A model generated the notes under the pieces. That model did not search any database. It saw nothing but the letters and a program-made list of their open reading frames with translations, and had not been told where the DNA came from. Positions 6,746-13,883 of a DNA stretch of 17,182 nt are shown piece after piece (within the stretch, counting starts at the first letter, position 1; every line of letters starts with the position of its first letter). Location of the stretch: positions 1-17,182 of the forward strand of contig CAVURW010000184.1 in the NCBI GenBank assembly GCA_963743595.1, given 5' to 3'. The position numbers were made by a program, and so were the translations under genes. This DNA is from CAVURW01 sp963743595. Lineage in GTDB: Bacteria; Verrucomicrobiota; Verrucomicrobiia; Methylacidiphilales; UBA1321.

Positions 6746-8644
6746 TTACAAGGCACGAGTCTTGATCTCGTGATTGAGTTGGTGAAAGAATTCGTTCCAT
6801 GGACGAACTTCAGGAGCCGCTAGTTTGCGACTGCGAACCGAAACTTGACTGTTGGTTGCTTCCTTTTCACCGACCGTGAGTATGTAGGGAACTTTAGCTA
6901 ATTCTGCAAGCCGAATTTTCGCTCCGAGTTTTTCTCTCGAATCATCCACACTAAAACGGACGTCCGCCTGAGCCAGTTGCACAGCCAATCCCTTCACATA
7001 TTCGTTCTGCGCTTCCGTTACCGTCAGTAGTCGCACCTGCTCTGGCGCAAGCCAGACGGGGAATGAACCCGCAAAGTGCTCAATGAGACAGCCGACGAAC
7101 CGTTCCATGCTGCCGAACGGCGCCCGGTGAACCATCACGGGGAAGTGCTTGGCACCATCCGAACCAGTGTAGCTGAGCTCAAAACGTTTCGGCAGGACGT
7201 AATCGACCTGAACCGTGCCGAGCTGCCAATCGCGGCCTAAGACATCGCGCACAACGAAATCGATCTTTGGCCCGTAAAACGCCCCTTCGCCCGGCTCCTC
7301 ACTGAATGGAACACCGAGACTCTTTGCGGCTGCTCGACACGCCTCCTCTGCGCGATCCCACTGAGCGGGGTCGCCGACAAACTTCGTGGAATCGGGGTCG
7401 CGCAAACCCACACGCACGCGGTAATCTTTCATGCCGAGCAGCGTGAAAACCGTTTTGACCAGGTTCAAGCAGCCGAGCACCTCCGCGCCAAGCTGCTCTT
7501 CCGTGCAGAAGATGTGTGCATCATCCTGCGTGAAGGAGCGGACGCGCGTCATCCCGCCCAGTTCCCCCGATTGCTCCCAGCGATAGACCGTGCCGAACTC
7601 GGCCAGGCGAATCGGCAGGTCGCGATAGGAATGCATCTGGCTGGCGTAAATCTTAATGTGATGCGGGCAATTCATCGGCTTCAGCAGGTAGCCTTCGATT
7701 GCCCCGGAATCGAGGCGGTTCGCCAGCTCACTACACGAGCAGTTCTCGCTCGCCAACTTGGCCAGCACTTCCCGATCCACGATAGGCGTGAATTGCGATT
7801 CCTTGTAATACGGGAAGTGGCCGCTCGTGCGATAGAGCTGGAGCTTGCCAATGTGCGGCGTGAAGACCTGGCTGTAACCCTGGCGGCGCAGTTCCTGGCT
7901 AATGTAGCTCTGCAATTCCTGGCGGATTATCGCGCCTTTGGGTGTCCAAAGCACGAGTCCCTGGCCCACCTCGTCATCGATATGAAACAGCTCCAGTTCG
8001 CGCCCCAGTTTCCGATGATCCCGTTTCTTCGCCTCTTCCAGCAAGTTGAAATGCGCTTCCATCTCGGTCTTGTTCTTGAATGCCGTACCGTAGATGCGCT
8101 GGAGCTGCGGGTTCGTCTCTTTGCCCAGGTAATAGGCGCTCGCCACGTGAGTCAGCTTGAATGCACCGACATTGCCCGTGCGCATGACGTGCGGTCCTTC
8201 GCATAAATCGATGAAATCGCCGTTTTGGAAGAGCGTGATCTCGCTGCCTTCCGGAATACGAGAGAGGATGTCCTTCTTAAAAACGCTCGGCTTGCCGCGT
8301 TCCGTGAGTCCGCCCACACGGCCGCTCTCGATGAGCTTCAGCGCTTCATCCCGTGAAACCACCGTCCGCGCAAACGTGTGATTCGCCTTCGTTTCGGCTT
8401 TCATCTCCGCCTCGATCTTATCGAAATCGGCGGGGCTGATTCGGTGCTTCAGTTCAATGTCGTAATAGAACCCGCTCTCCACAGGCGGCCCGGCGGCCAA
8501 TTGCGCGTCCGGCCAAATCTTGAGAATGGCCGTCGCCAAAATATGGGCAGCCGAGTGCCGAATCCGCTCCAAATCGGTCATTTTCGGGCCGGCGGAAGCG
8601 GGTTGCGATGGGGCGGGTGATGCGGAAGGCTGCTCAGAAGACAT
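6746..8644 (-). CDS. thrS: Threonyl-tRNA synthetase lacking the TGS domain
   Basis: Class II synthetase that charges tRNA-Thr. The 632-residue product has the editing domain with H30 and H34 (HSAAH) and C148/H152 (CEGPH), corresponding to the catalytic HxxxH and CxxxH of ThrRS proofreading. A linker (RIYGTAFKNKTEMEAH) follows, then the catalytic core: KRDHRKLGRELELFHI into motif 1, MNCPHH with the zinc cysteine, motif 2 (YRWEQSGELGGMTRVRSFTQDDAHIF), GAFYGPKIDF, and motif 3 near HRAPFGSMERF. The anticodon-binding domain begins around WLAPEQVRLLTV. Two points are unusual. The N-terminal TGS domain found in most bacterial ThrRS is replaced by about 20 Ser/Pro/Ala-rich residues. An insertion of about 30 residues (VDREVLAKLASENCSCSELANR...) precedes LLKPMNCPHH. 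The ATG at 8644 has GAGGA about ten bases before it. It heads the translation cluster. Confidence 0.96.
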   Translation of the reverse strand: MSSEQPSASPAPSQPASAGPKMTDLERIRHSAAHILATAILKIWPDAQLAAGPPVESGFYYDIELKHRISPADFDKIEAEMKAETKANHTFARTVVSRDEALKLIESGRVGGLTERGKPSVFKKDILSRIPEGSEITLFQNGDFIDLCEGPHVMRTGNVGAFKLTHVASAYYLGKETNPQLQRIYGTAFKNKTEMEAHFNLLEEAKKRDHRKLGRELELFHIDDEVGQGLVLWTPKGAIIRQELQSYISQELRRQGYSQVFTPHIGKLQLYRTSGHFPYYKESQFTPIVDREVLAKLASENCSCSELANRLDSGAIEGYLLKPMNCPHHIKIYASQMHSYRDLPIRLAEFGTVYRWEQSGELGGMTRVRSFTQDDAHIFCTEEQLGAEVLGCLNLVKTVFTLLGMKDYRVRVGLRDPDSTKFVGDPAQWDRAEEACRAAAKSLGVPFSEEPGEGAFYGPKIDFVVRDVLGRDWQLGTVQVDYVLPKRFELSYTGSDGAKHFPVMVHRAPFGSMERFVGCLIEHFAGSFPVWLAPEQVRLLTVTEAQNEYVKGLAVQLAQADVRFSVDDSREKLGAKIRLAELAKVPYILTVGEKEATNSQVSVRSRKLAAPEVRPWNEFFHQLNHEIKTRAL

Positions 8645-8645
8645 T

Positions 8646-8684
8646 CCGGCATGATCCTCGATTCAGGGAGCAGCGTCAATGCGC
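8646..8684. repeat. 39-nt direct repeat, copy 1
   Basis: This matches 9191-9229 at 35 of 39 positions in the same orientation, 545 bases apart. It lies immediately upstream of the thrS start and covers the stop codon and last residues (RIDAAP) of the small hypothetical gene at 8663-9124. The most conserved part is the 3' half (8663-8684), identical in both copies except at one position. Confidence 0.85.
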
Positions 8685-9124
8685 GGACTTCCGTCTGGAT
8701 TCCGTCGATTCTTTCTGCCCCGTGCGCGACACACGTCTGCGAGAGCGCACAGCTTCTCCGTTAACTCCAGAATTCCGCCGCAACCGCTCGGAACTTCACA
8801 GTGCCATTCCAAGCCAATAAAGCCACCTCCGCCGTTTATTGAGAGCGCGTGTTGAGTGCCGTCTAGATAAGCGCCTCCGTGATGTTTCATGTCGACTCTA
8901 AGCTGAATTTGCTCAAGCAACTGCGAAAGTATAAGTACGTCCTCCGGCTCTAGATCGCAAATTGTGCAATCTGTAGCGAGTATTTCCCGATGAGACGTGA
9001 GCCGAGCGAACGCATCGCGCTTAAGTTCATGGATTCGAAGCTTCATGTGTGGAATATTAACGTACAGACACCATCCAGGCGTAAACGATGGGGATTCGGA
9101 GTATGTTATGTACATCAGGCTCAC
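8663..9124 (-). CDS. Hypothetical protein, 153 residues
   Basis: Not assigned to a named family. The product is soluble, with no signal peptide or membrane helix. Its middle (LKRDAFARLTSHREILATDCTICDLEPEDVLILSQLLEQI) looks helical, and its C-terminal half has GGAYLDGTQHALSINGGGGFIGLEWHCEVPSGCGGILELTEKLCALA. That second part has the layout of widespread small bacterial proteins with a strand-rich 'W...PP.W..L' ending, but the match is vague. Five cysteines are present. The listed start is GTG at 9124; ATGs at 9115 and 9046 are alternatives. The gene ends 18 bases before thrS on the same strand and is enclosed by the direct repeats at 8646 and 9191, so it may have arrived or been duplicated as a unit. 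Confidence 0.6.
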   Translation of the reverse strand: MSLMYITYSESPSFTPGWCLYVNIPHMKLRIHELKRDAFARLTSHREILATDCTICDLEPEDVLILSQLLEQIQLRVDMKHHGGAYLDGTQHALSINGGGGFIGLEWHCEVPSGCGGILELTEKLCALADVCRARGRKNRRNPDGSPRIDAAP

Positions 9125-9170
9125 TTAATTTCAGACAGGCGTTGCGGGCGGAAGTAGCAGGCTAAGGCAT

Positions 9171-9194
9171 CCGGACCAGGTAGGATCGGTCCGG
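9171..9194 (-). terminator. Perfect 7-bp hairpin, possible terminator
   Basis: CCGGACC at 9171-9177 pairs perfectly with GGTCCGG at 9188-9194 across a ten-base loop. It lies about 50-70 bases past the stop of the 9240-10751 gene and 47 bases before the next gene's start, where a terminator would be expected. There is no T run after it, so intrinsic termination is doubtful. The 9191 direct repeat begins inside the hairpin arm, so the hairpin may belong to a repeated element. Confidence 0.3.
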
Positions 9195-9229
9195 CATAAT
9201 CCTAAACTCAGGGAGCAGCGTCAATGCGC
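9191..9229. repeat. 39-nt direct repeat, copy 2
   Basis: Second copy of the repeat at 8646-8684, with four mismatches. Here it is intergenic, just after the stop of the 9240-10751 gene, and overlaps the right arm of the 9171-9194 hairpin. On the minus strand it preserves the codons for RIDAAP and a stop, as in copy 1, but no open frame leads into them. Confidence 0.85.
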
Positions 9230-9239
9230 CAGCGACTTC

Positions 9240-10751
9240 TTAGGGACTCGAATGCGTGTGAGAAACCGCGTGAGTTGCCGTTCCTTGAAAGGGCGACCAG
9301 TACTCGTGGTAGAGATAAACGATGGCGCGATCTGAGACGGGTGGCGGCGGTACTGGCCGCATTTGGTTATTCAAGGAGTGGCCGAAATACCAGGGAACGA
9401 ATCGCTCCGTTCGTCCGGCCAGAACCGAGTCGTCCCAAAAATGTCCACTAGGCAATCCGTCGTCTGGATCATGGAGAATGATCGGAGAGACCATTCCCCC
9501 GCCCCCAAGGGAATCACTTTCCGGCAACGAATAACTGTCAGGCCAATGATCGACGGGAACATTTACCAGGACTTGGAAGTCAACGCCCTGCTGAAGGGCA
9601 CGTCGAACATATCCAGTAATCCGGAAAGAGTACTGTGAATGAGCCGGAACCGTGCCGGAGTAATGGCTGAGACTATACTGCTGATCGGTTTCGTACCAGT
9701 CAGCACCTTGGAAGGAGGCGGTTCCCAACGCTTTCAAACCAATAAACGGCTGCGCGCGGATTTGTCGGCCTAGGACGATTAATCGAACCACGCAGCCAGT
9801 ATCGGCCAAAATTCTCTGCAGCAGTTCCTCGTTTACACGCACGATTCGGGACATGGAATTTTGCGAGGCATTCAAAAGATCTGGAATCTCCAGTGGCTGC
9901 CGAGTTCCATCGCTAAACTGGACCCAGAGTCGAACGGAATCGATCCGGATCACCTCGTTGGGTGGCAAGGGGTTCGCGGGCGCAAAATCCACTTTGTAGG
10001 AATGCCCGAAGTGCCCATAGCGATACTGCAGGCCATTTGTAATGACAAAAGGCATCTCTGTTTGAGAAATCGGAAGCGCAGCTGCATCCAAGCAATTCGG
10101 AAGCAAAGTGGATATTCCGGTCGAGACAATCCATAGCGCCGCTCCTGCTCCGAAACCCGCCGCCCGTTGCCCGAACGTCTGCGCGGGAAACCACAACAGA
10201 ACGACCACCATTCCGGCAACAAAAAACAGATAGCCGAATAACGAACAGAACTGCTCGATTACCATAGTGTTGTAGGTCCAATGAATCGGTCCTAACAAAT
10301 AGACACAGGCGAGCCACGGGCTAAAAGCCACGCATCCATTGACTGTCAGCGCGACGAGCCAGTCGCTTAGGTATCTGCCCACCCAGATCAGGCTTAACAG
10401 CCAAGGAATCATGATCGCGGCCATGTAAACGATCTCTTCCTCCATCAGCTGCCTCGGCTGTACGTGAAACAGAATCATATCGAGCAAACGCGGCACAGCA
10501 CCGGGAACAAGCACCCACGCCAGGGATTGCGCTAACCCAACCCGATCCTTCTCAAGCTGCGCATGAACCAGTTGGATCGCCAAGATCGAGGGCACCACCC
10601 AAACCGCGGCGAAAAATAGCGCCACCGCGAGCCCTATTTGCGGGGAGAGATGCGCCGTGTTGAGATTTGCGACAACCTCAGCCACAATGATCCCCCACCA
10701 AGCGATCAGGACCGCCGGCGAGACCAGCCGAAATGCCCTGGGAATCTTCAC
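9240..10751 (-). CDS. Membrane protein with large exported C-terminal region, unknown function
   Basis: I do not recognise this 503-residue protein. Hydrophobic helices are visible at about 11-30, 38-60, 76-95, 108-125, 129-152, 168-189 and 197-217, seven in all. About 285 polar residues follow (218-503). The tail is rich in aromatic, Pro and Gly residues and strand-like segments (YKVDFAPANPLPPNEVIRIDSVRLWVQFSDG, YSFRITGYVRRALQQGVDFQVLVNVP), which suggests a beta-sandwich domain outside the cytoplasmic membrane. It ends in a His/Ser-rich stretch. The start is GTG at 10751 with no clear ribosome-binding site. The MITE lies 66 bases upstream, between this gene and the TonB/PA14-like gene on the same strand, so it may have altered its promoter or split an older operon. 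The gene is real by length and composition; function is unknown. Confidence 0.75.
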   Translation of the reverse strand: MKIPRAFRLVSPAVLIAWWGIIVAEVVANLNTAHLSPQIGLAVALFFAAVWVVPSILAIQLVHAQLEKDRVGLAQSLAWVLVPGAVPRLLDMILFHVQPRQLMEEEIVYMAAIMIPWLLSLIWVGRYLSDWLVALTVNGCVAFSPWLACVYLLGPIHWTYNTMVIEQFCSLFGYLFFVAGMVVVLLWFPAQTFGQRAAGFGAGAALWIVSTGISTLLPNCLDAAALPISQTEMPFVITNGLQYRYGHFGHSYKVDFAPANPLPPNEVIRIDSVRLWVQFSDGTRQPLEIPDLLNASQNSMSRIVRVNEELLQRILADTGCVVRLIVLGRQIRAQPFIGLKALGTASFQGADWYETDQQYSLSHYSGTVPAHSQYSFRITGYVRRALQQGVDFQVLVNVPVDHWPDSYSLPESDSLGGGGMVSPIILHDPDDGLPSGHFWDDSVLAGRTERFVPWYFGHSLNNQMRPVPPPPVSDRAIVYLYHEYWSPFQGTATHAVSHTHSSP

Positions 10752-10816
10752 GTAGCGATTGTGCCACCAGGCTTGCCCAGAATGTCACAGGCTCTGCTGA
10801 AAATTGTAAAAGATTA

Positions 10817-10977
10817 GAGCGCTTTCCAGTGATCTTGTCGCATAAAACTCGGAAATGCGGGATTAACCCGCTGTCGGGAAAATGCATTCCAACGCTCTTA
10901 TTAGGTTGATGTTTATTCCCAGTAGGGGCTAATTCCTGCATTTTCCAGTTGTGCGACAAGATCACTGGAAAGCACTC
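10817..10977. mobile_element. MITE, 161 bp, TA target duplication (IS630/Tc1-mariner type)
   Basis: The ends are inverted repeats: 10815-10842 and 10952-10979 are reverse complements at 27 of 28 positions, counting the flanking TA on each side (10815-10816 and 10978-10979). Weaker complementarity continues inward to about 10870 and 10925, so nearly the whole element folds into one long hairpin. There is no coding capacity. Short length, long terminal inverted repeats and TA duplication fit a non-autonomous IS630/Tc1-mariner-derived element. The family assignment rests on the TA site alone; no matching transposase is in the window. It sits between two minus-strand genes and could act as a terminator or RNA structure between them. 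Confidence 0.85.
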
Positions 10978-11058
10978 TAGATTTCAGCTGCGGAATCAAA
11001 TGAGCGAGTCGGGGTGTCGCCGAGTAGGCGCAGCGGTCTTGAAACCAGGAGTGGTCCT

Positions 11059-12255
11059 TCATTGAGCCCCAAAGACCATCGTCTTACCTGTAAAGACTGG
11101 CGGAAATCCCGTTTTTTCCGGCACAGCCGTTGGTGCTATCTGGAATACGGGGTAGTCCCCCTTCGGCGACGTATCACCCTGCTCCTGGATGAGGAGATAG
11201 AAGCCGGAATGGCCGCCCGGCCCCTCTCCGACCAAGACATCCATCGACTGCGGCTCGCCGGCCTCAAAATCGATCCATTTTCCACAGCGCAAATTGAATG
11301 GGTAGGGGCTGGGGCCAGGAACGGCATCGTCCTTACCATTTGCGGAGAGGTCGAGCTGCTCGCCAGAATAACTGCCGTCCAACACATTTTGTGAGCCGAT
11401 GCGGACCACTAAAAAATCGTCGCCAAAACCTAGAAACCGGAATCGCCCGCTTTTCGGAGGCACGATGGTGCCGTGATAGTGAATGACCCATCTTTTCGCA
11501 ATCACCTTGTCAGCGACATGAAAAGCCTTTGTCGCCTCTTCTGAGAGGCGGGATGGAATGAGAATCTGAGTCGCTGTCAATTGAATCGGCGCCTTGTAAT
11601 AGGTATCCAGGATTGTTTGATCCCACGTTTTAACGTATTGCCGAAGGACACTGATAGCCTCTGTCATCGCCGGAACGGCCGACCAGTTTGACGTAAGGCC
11701 CGTCGATTCAGGAGGCACAACAGCCATCGAATTTGGACGGCGATCCGGGGTCTGTTTTAAGTCGTACAATTCACCAACCAAGCCGGGCACTCCATCCTGT
11801 GCTGAATCACCGAAGGGGTTCGCGTGAGCCATTCCTCCGCCTGACGTGCCTTGCCCAAGCCCTGACCCAGAAGCGGATTGGGTGAAGGTCGGCAGTGAGT
11901 TGGTGATCGAAGGCATTCGCGATGTCTGAATGGAAAAACTTGCTAGCGGGTTTACCGTTACAACAACGGATGGCATGCTGGTCGTCGGAGGCACGACGAC
12001 CACTGTTGGGTCTAGATTTGATTTGGCCGATTCCCCTCCATGGGCCGGTGGTTGTGGAGGTTTTGGCAAGGATTTCTGCACACGAACAATGGTCGTCGGT
12101 GGATCGAGATGAGGAGAGACGTACTGCCAAATCACGGCAGTACTGAAAAATAGAAACAAGGCTACATTAAGCACGACTACAGCCGTGAAAGTACTGGATT
12201 TTTCCAGCCGTTTTTTCCACCCCTGGCGTTCGAGCGAGTCAGTACGAGGTTTCAT
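11059..12255 (-). CDS. TonB-like N-terminus fused to PA14-like domain, envelope protein
   Basis: A 398-residue protein in three parts. Residues 1-20 are basic, 21-46 form one membrane helix, and 50-70 are Pro-rich (QKSLPKPPQPP), the layout of TonB-type proteins that anchor in the inner membrane and span the periplasm. Residues 80-155 are a low-complexity Ser/Thr/Gly/Val linker. From GLVGELYDLKQTPDRRP (158-174) to the end is a strand-rich domain with WVIHYHGTIVPPKSGRFRFLGFGDDFLVVRI (256-286), matching the PA14-like pattern 'G.FRF.G..DD...V.....VLDG', and closing with GFYLLIQEQG. Proteins with this N-terminal anchor plus a 'DLKQT' PA14-like domain are, as I recall, frequent in Verrucomicrobiota. 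PA14 domains often bind carbohydrate, so a wall or polysaccharide role is plausible. No TonB C-terminal domain is visible, so it is probably not a TonB energy transducer. Confidence 0.7.
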   Translation of the reverse strand: MKPRTDSLERQGWKKRLEKSSTFTAVVVLNVALFLFFSTAVIWQYVSPHLDPPTTIVRVQKSLPKPPQPPAHGGESAKSNLDPTVVVVPPTTSMPSVVVTVNPLASFSIQTSRMPSITNSLPTFTQSASGSGLGQGTSGGGMAHANPFGDSAQDGVPGLVGELYDLKQTPDRRPNSMAVVPPESTGLTSNWSAVPAMTEAISVLRQYVKTWDQTILDTYYKAPIQLTATQILIPSRLSEEATKAFHVADKVIAKRWVIHYHGTIVPPKSGRFRFLGFGDDFLVVRIGSQNVLDGSYSGEQLDLSANGKDDAVPGPSPYPFNLRCGKWIDFEAGEPQSMDVLVGEGPGGHSGFYLLIQEQGDTSPKGDYPVFQIAPTAVPEKTGFPPVFTGKTMVFGAQ

Positions 12256-12692
12256 GTGGAAGTGAATACTCGAGATCGGTTGAACGAACCAATTTCATGA
12301 CATTCCCACGTTGAATTCGTTTATTACTAGGGGGAATTGCCAAGTAAGCGCGTACGCTCTACCTGCGAGCGCAGCAGCTCGGTAACTACACTGCAGCTTT
12401 GGAGGATTACACCCTCGCGATCCACATCGATCCTCACGATGGTGTGCTCTTCTATTGCAGGGCGGAGATGAAAAAGAAACTCGGGATGAAATCGGTGCTG
12501 TCGCGGATCGTAAACGGGCCGGAGAAGTTCAGGCGCGCTTTCGCTCGGAAAAATCCCGACCGCGAAAACATGGGAAGGTGCGGACGGAACGAACGCGGTC
12601 CCTACAGAGTGACAGATTATTAGTCCATGATTATTCGCAGTAGTCCTGCAACTCCGAAGTTATGGGACAAGTTGAACGGAAAACGCCCTAGC
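12256..12692. other. Intergenic region with gene remnant
   Basis: This 437-base gap separates the TonB/PA14-like gene from the glutamate-receptor-like gene. The only recognisable content is the frameshifted TPR remnant at 12348-12600. The 12256-12347 part should hold the promoter of the 12255 gene, but I see no convincing -35/-10 pair. The 12600-12692 part lies downstream of the channel gene and shows no clear terminator hairpin. Confidence 0.6.
12348..12600 (+). pseudogene. Frameshifted tetratricopeptide-repeat remnant
   Basis: In frame from 12348 the translation reads LYLRAQQLGNYTAALEDYT, then LAIHIDPHDGVLFYCRAEMKK. This is a good TPR unit (the 'LG.Y..A..DYT.AI.IDP.....Y..RA..K..LG' pattern) and begins the next repeat. 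At about 12485 the continuation moves by one base into the neighbouring frame, where it reads DEIGAVADRKRAGEVQARF, the expected second half. There is no start codon, an in-frame TAA lies immediately upstream at 12345-12347, and no intact TPR gene adjoins. It is on the opposite strand to all neighbours. I read it as the 3' end of a decayed TPR protein gene; a sequencing indel could account for the frameshift but not for the missing 5' part. Confidence 0.55.
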
Positions 12693-13790
12693 CTACTGCT
12701 CTGTCGGCGTGAAGTAGAGCTTATCGAGTTTCTCAAGGAAATCGCCCTCTTCGATTGTCAGCAATGCTGCATTAATGGGTTGGCGGATTTTGCTGCCTTG
12801 TTGAAGGCCAAACCCATACTTCTGCTTCTCAAACAGCTTCCCCACCAAGTGTAGCTTGCCCGAGTCGTGATTGGCCAAGTAGTACATCAAGACCGGGGAA
12901 TCGTAAACAACCGCATCGGCTTGACCCTTGTTCAAGGCATCTACCGCTGCATCGAGACTCTCGCAAGAGATCACGTCATCTTTGTTCTCGGTCAAATACT
13001 TCTCAGCCGAGCTTCCCTTAAGCGTCGCCACCTTTTTCCCGGCCAAATCGCGAGGTCCATTGATGTCATTGGAGAGCGTGTCCACCGTCATGATCGATGA
13101 CGCTGTCGCCGTTAAGTACGCGATCATCGCGATTCCAACGAGTGCCCACACCGTACCCACGACCCGTCCCGCGATCCCCTCTGGGTCTTTGTTCATGCAC
13201 GAGCCCCCAATGAGCACGCATGTCGTCCACCAGATTGATTCAATCACACCTTCCTTGTAGCCGTGCGGAAATTGCTTGGGATTATGGTGCCGCTCGAGCA
13301 ACCACAGGATGTGTGAGACGATGACTAGCGCGACCAAAATCCCCACGAATACCAGCACCAGTTCCGGCGTAAACAACCGCTTGAACAATTCCAACGGTCC
13401 AGGAGCACCCCCGCCCTTGATCAGAATATCGAGACCGGAATCGTAAAACGGATGCGAGAAATCGATGACTTTCGCCCGTTCCGAGGTGATCGAGAGCGCG
13501 GCCACTCCCACGTCGGCCTGACCCGCCTTCAGCATATCCACCATCTCCTGCGGGGTCTTGACCTGCTTGAATTCGACATCGGTGTAGCCCGCTTGTTTAG
13601 CTACCTCATTCCATAAATCGATACTATACCCACCCTTAATCTGACCGTCTTCAATGATGACAAACGGAGGGACTGGCTTTACGACCACCACCAGCTTATC
13701 TGCGTGGGCCAGACTCGGCACCAGCACGGCCCAGCAGATCGAAAGAGCTGCCAGTCGAATCACATTTTTTAGGGAGAGGATAGATAACAT
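12693..13790 (-). CDS. Ionotropic glutamate receptor-like ligand-gated channel with non-GYG pore
   Basis: A 365-residue protein with a signal peptide (1-30, cleavage likely after AHA). A periplasmic amino-acid-binding fold is split into S1 (31-125) and S2 (237-365) by a membrane pore module. M1 is about 144-165, the pore loop about 183-203 (SIWWTTCVLIGGSCMNKDP) and M2 about 206-234. S1 has the family ligand arginine in SITSERAKVIDFSHPFY (R105). S2 has GSSAEKYL (259-266) and D297 (VVYDSP), at the sites that hold the ligand amine and carboxylate in glutamate receptors. The layout matches the bacterial receptor GluR0, which is potassium-selective through a TVGYGD filter. Here that filter is absent and the loop is followed by GIAGRVVGTVWALVGIAMIAYLTATASSIMTV, closer to the eukaryotic receptor pattern. 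There is no fourth helix or amino-terminal domain. It follows metE by 93 bases; a TTGACA lies in that gap but has a poor -10. Alternative: a binding protein with a decayed pore. Confidence 0.85.
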   Translation of the reverse strand: MLSILSLKNVIRLAALSICWAVLVPSLAHADKLVVVVKPVPPFVIIEDGQIKGGYSIDLWNEVAKQAGYTDVEFKQVKTPQEMVDMLKAGQADVGVAALSITSERAKVIDFSHPFYDSGLDILIKGGGAPGPLELFKRLFTPELVLVFVGILVALVIVSHILWLLERHHNPKQFPHGYKEGVIESIWWTTCVLIGGSCMNKDPEGIAGRVVGTVWALVGIAMIAYLTATASSIMTVDTLSNDINGPRDLAGKKVATLKGSSAEKYLTENKDDVISCESLDAAVDALNKGQADAVVYDSPVLMYYLANHDSGKLHLVGKLFEKQKYGFGLQQGSKIRQPINAALLTIEEGDFLEKLDKLYFTPTEQ

Positions 13791-13883
13791 AATGGACGAA
13801 GTCTTGCGACCTATCCAATAATTGTCAAGGGCTTCCTCCCCCTAATTATTCACGTCTATGTATAACCTAAGAGAATCAACGGC

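Noticed and set aside
7514..8206. 230-codon plus-strand open frame inside thrS
   Set aside because: It lies wholly antisense to a complete, conserved ThrRS and has no recognisable domain; it is a shadow frame.
10678..10965. 95-codon minus-strand frame overlapping the MITE and the start of the 9240-10751 gene
   Set aside because: Its upstream two-thirds are MITE terminal repeat and spacer, and its end overlaps the better-supported membrane-protein frame.
12627..12854. Plus-strand frame at the end of the channel gene
   Set aside because: Mostly antisense to the conserved S2 lobe of the channel and has no features of its own.
12693..13790. Ordinary periplasmic amino-acid-binding protein of an ABC transporter
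   Set aside because: Two membrane helices and a re-entrant loop are inserted between the two lobes, and no ABC permease or ATPase gene is nearby.
13791..13883. Strong promoter for the channel gene based on TTGACA
   Set aside because: The hexamer matches the -35 consensus, but the sequence 17 bases on (AAGACT) is a poor -10 and no better partner is seen.
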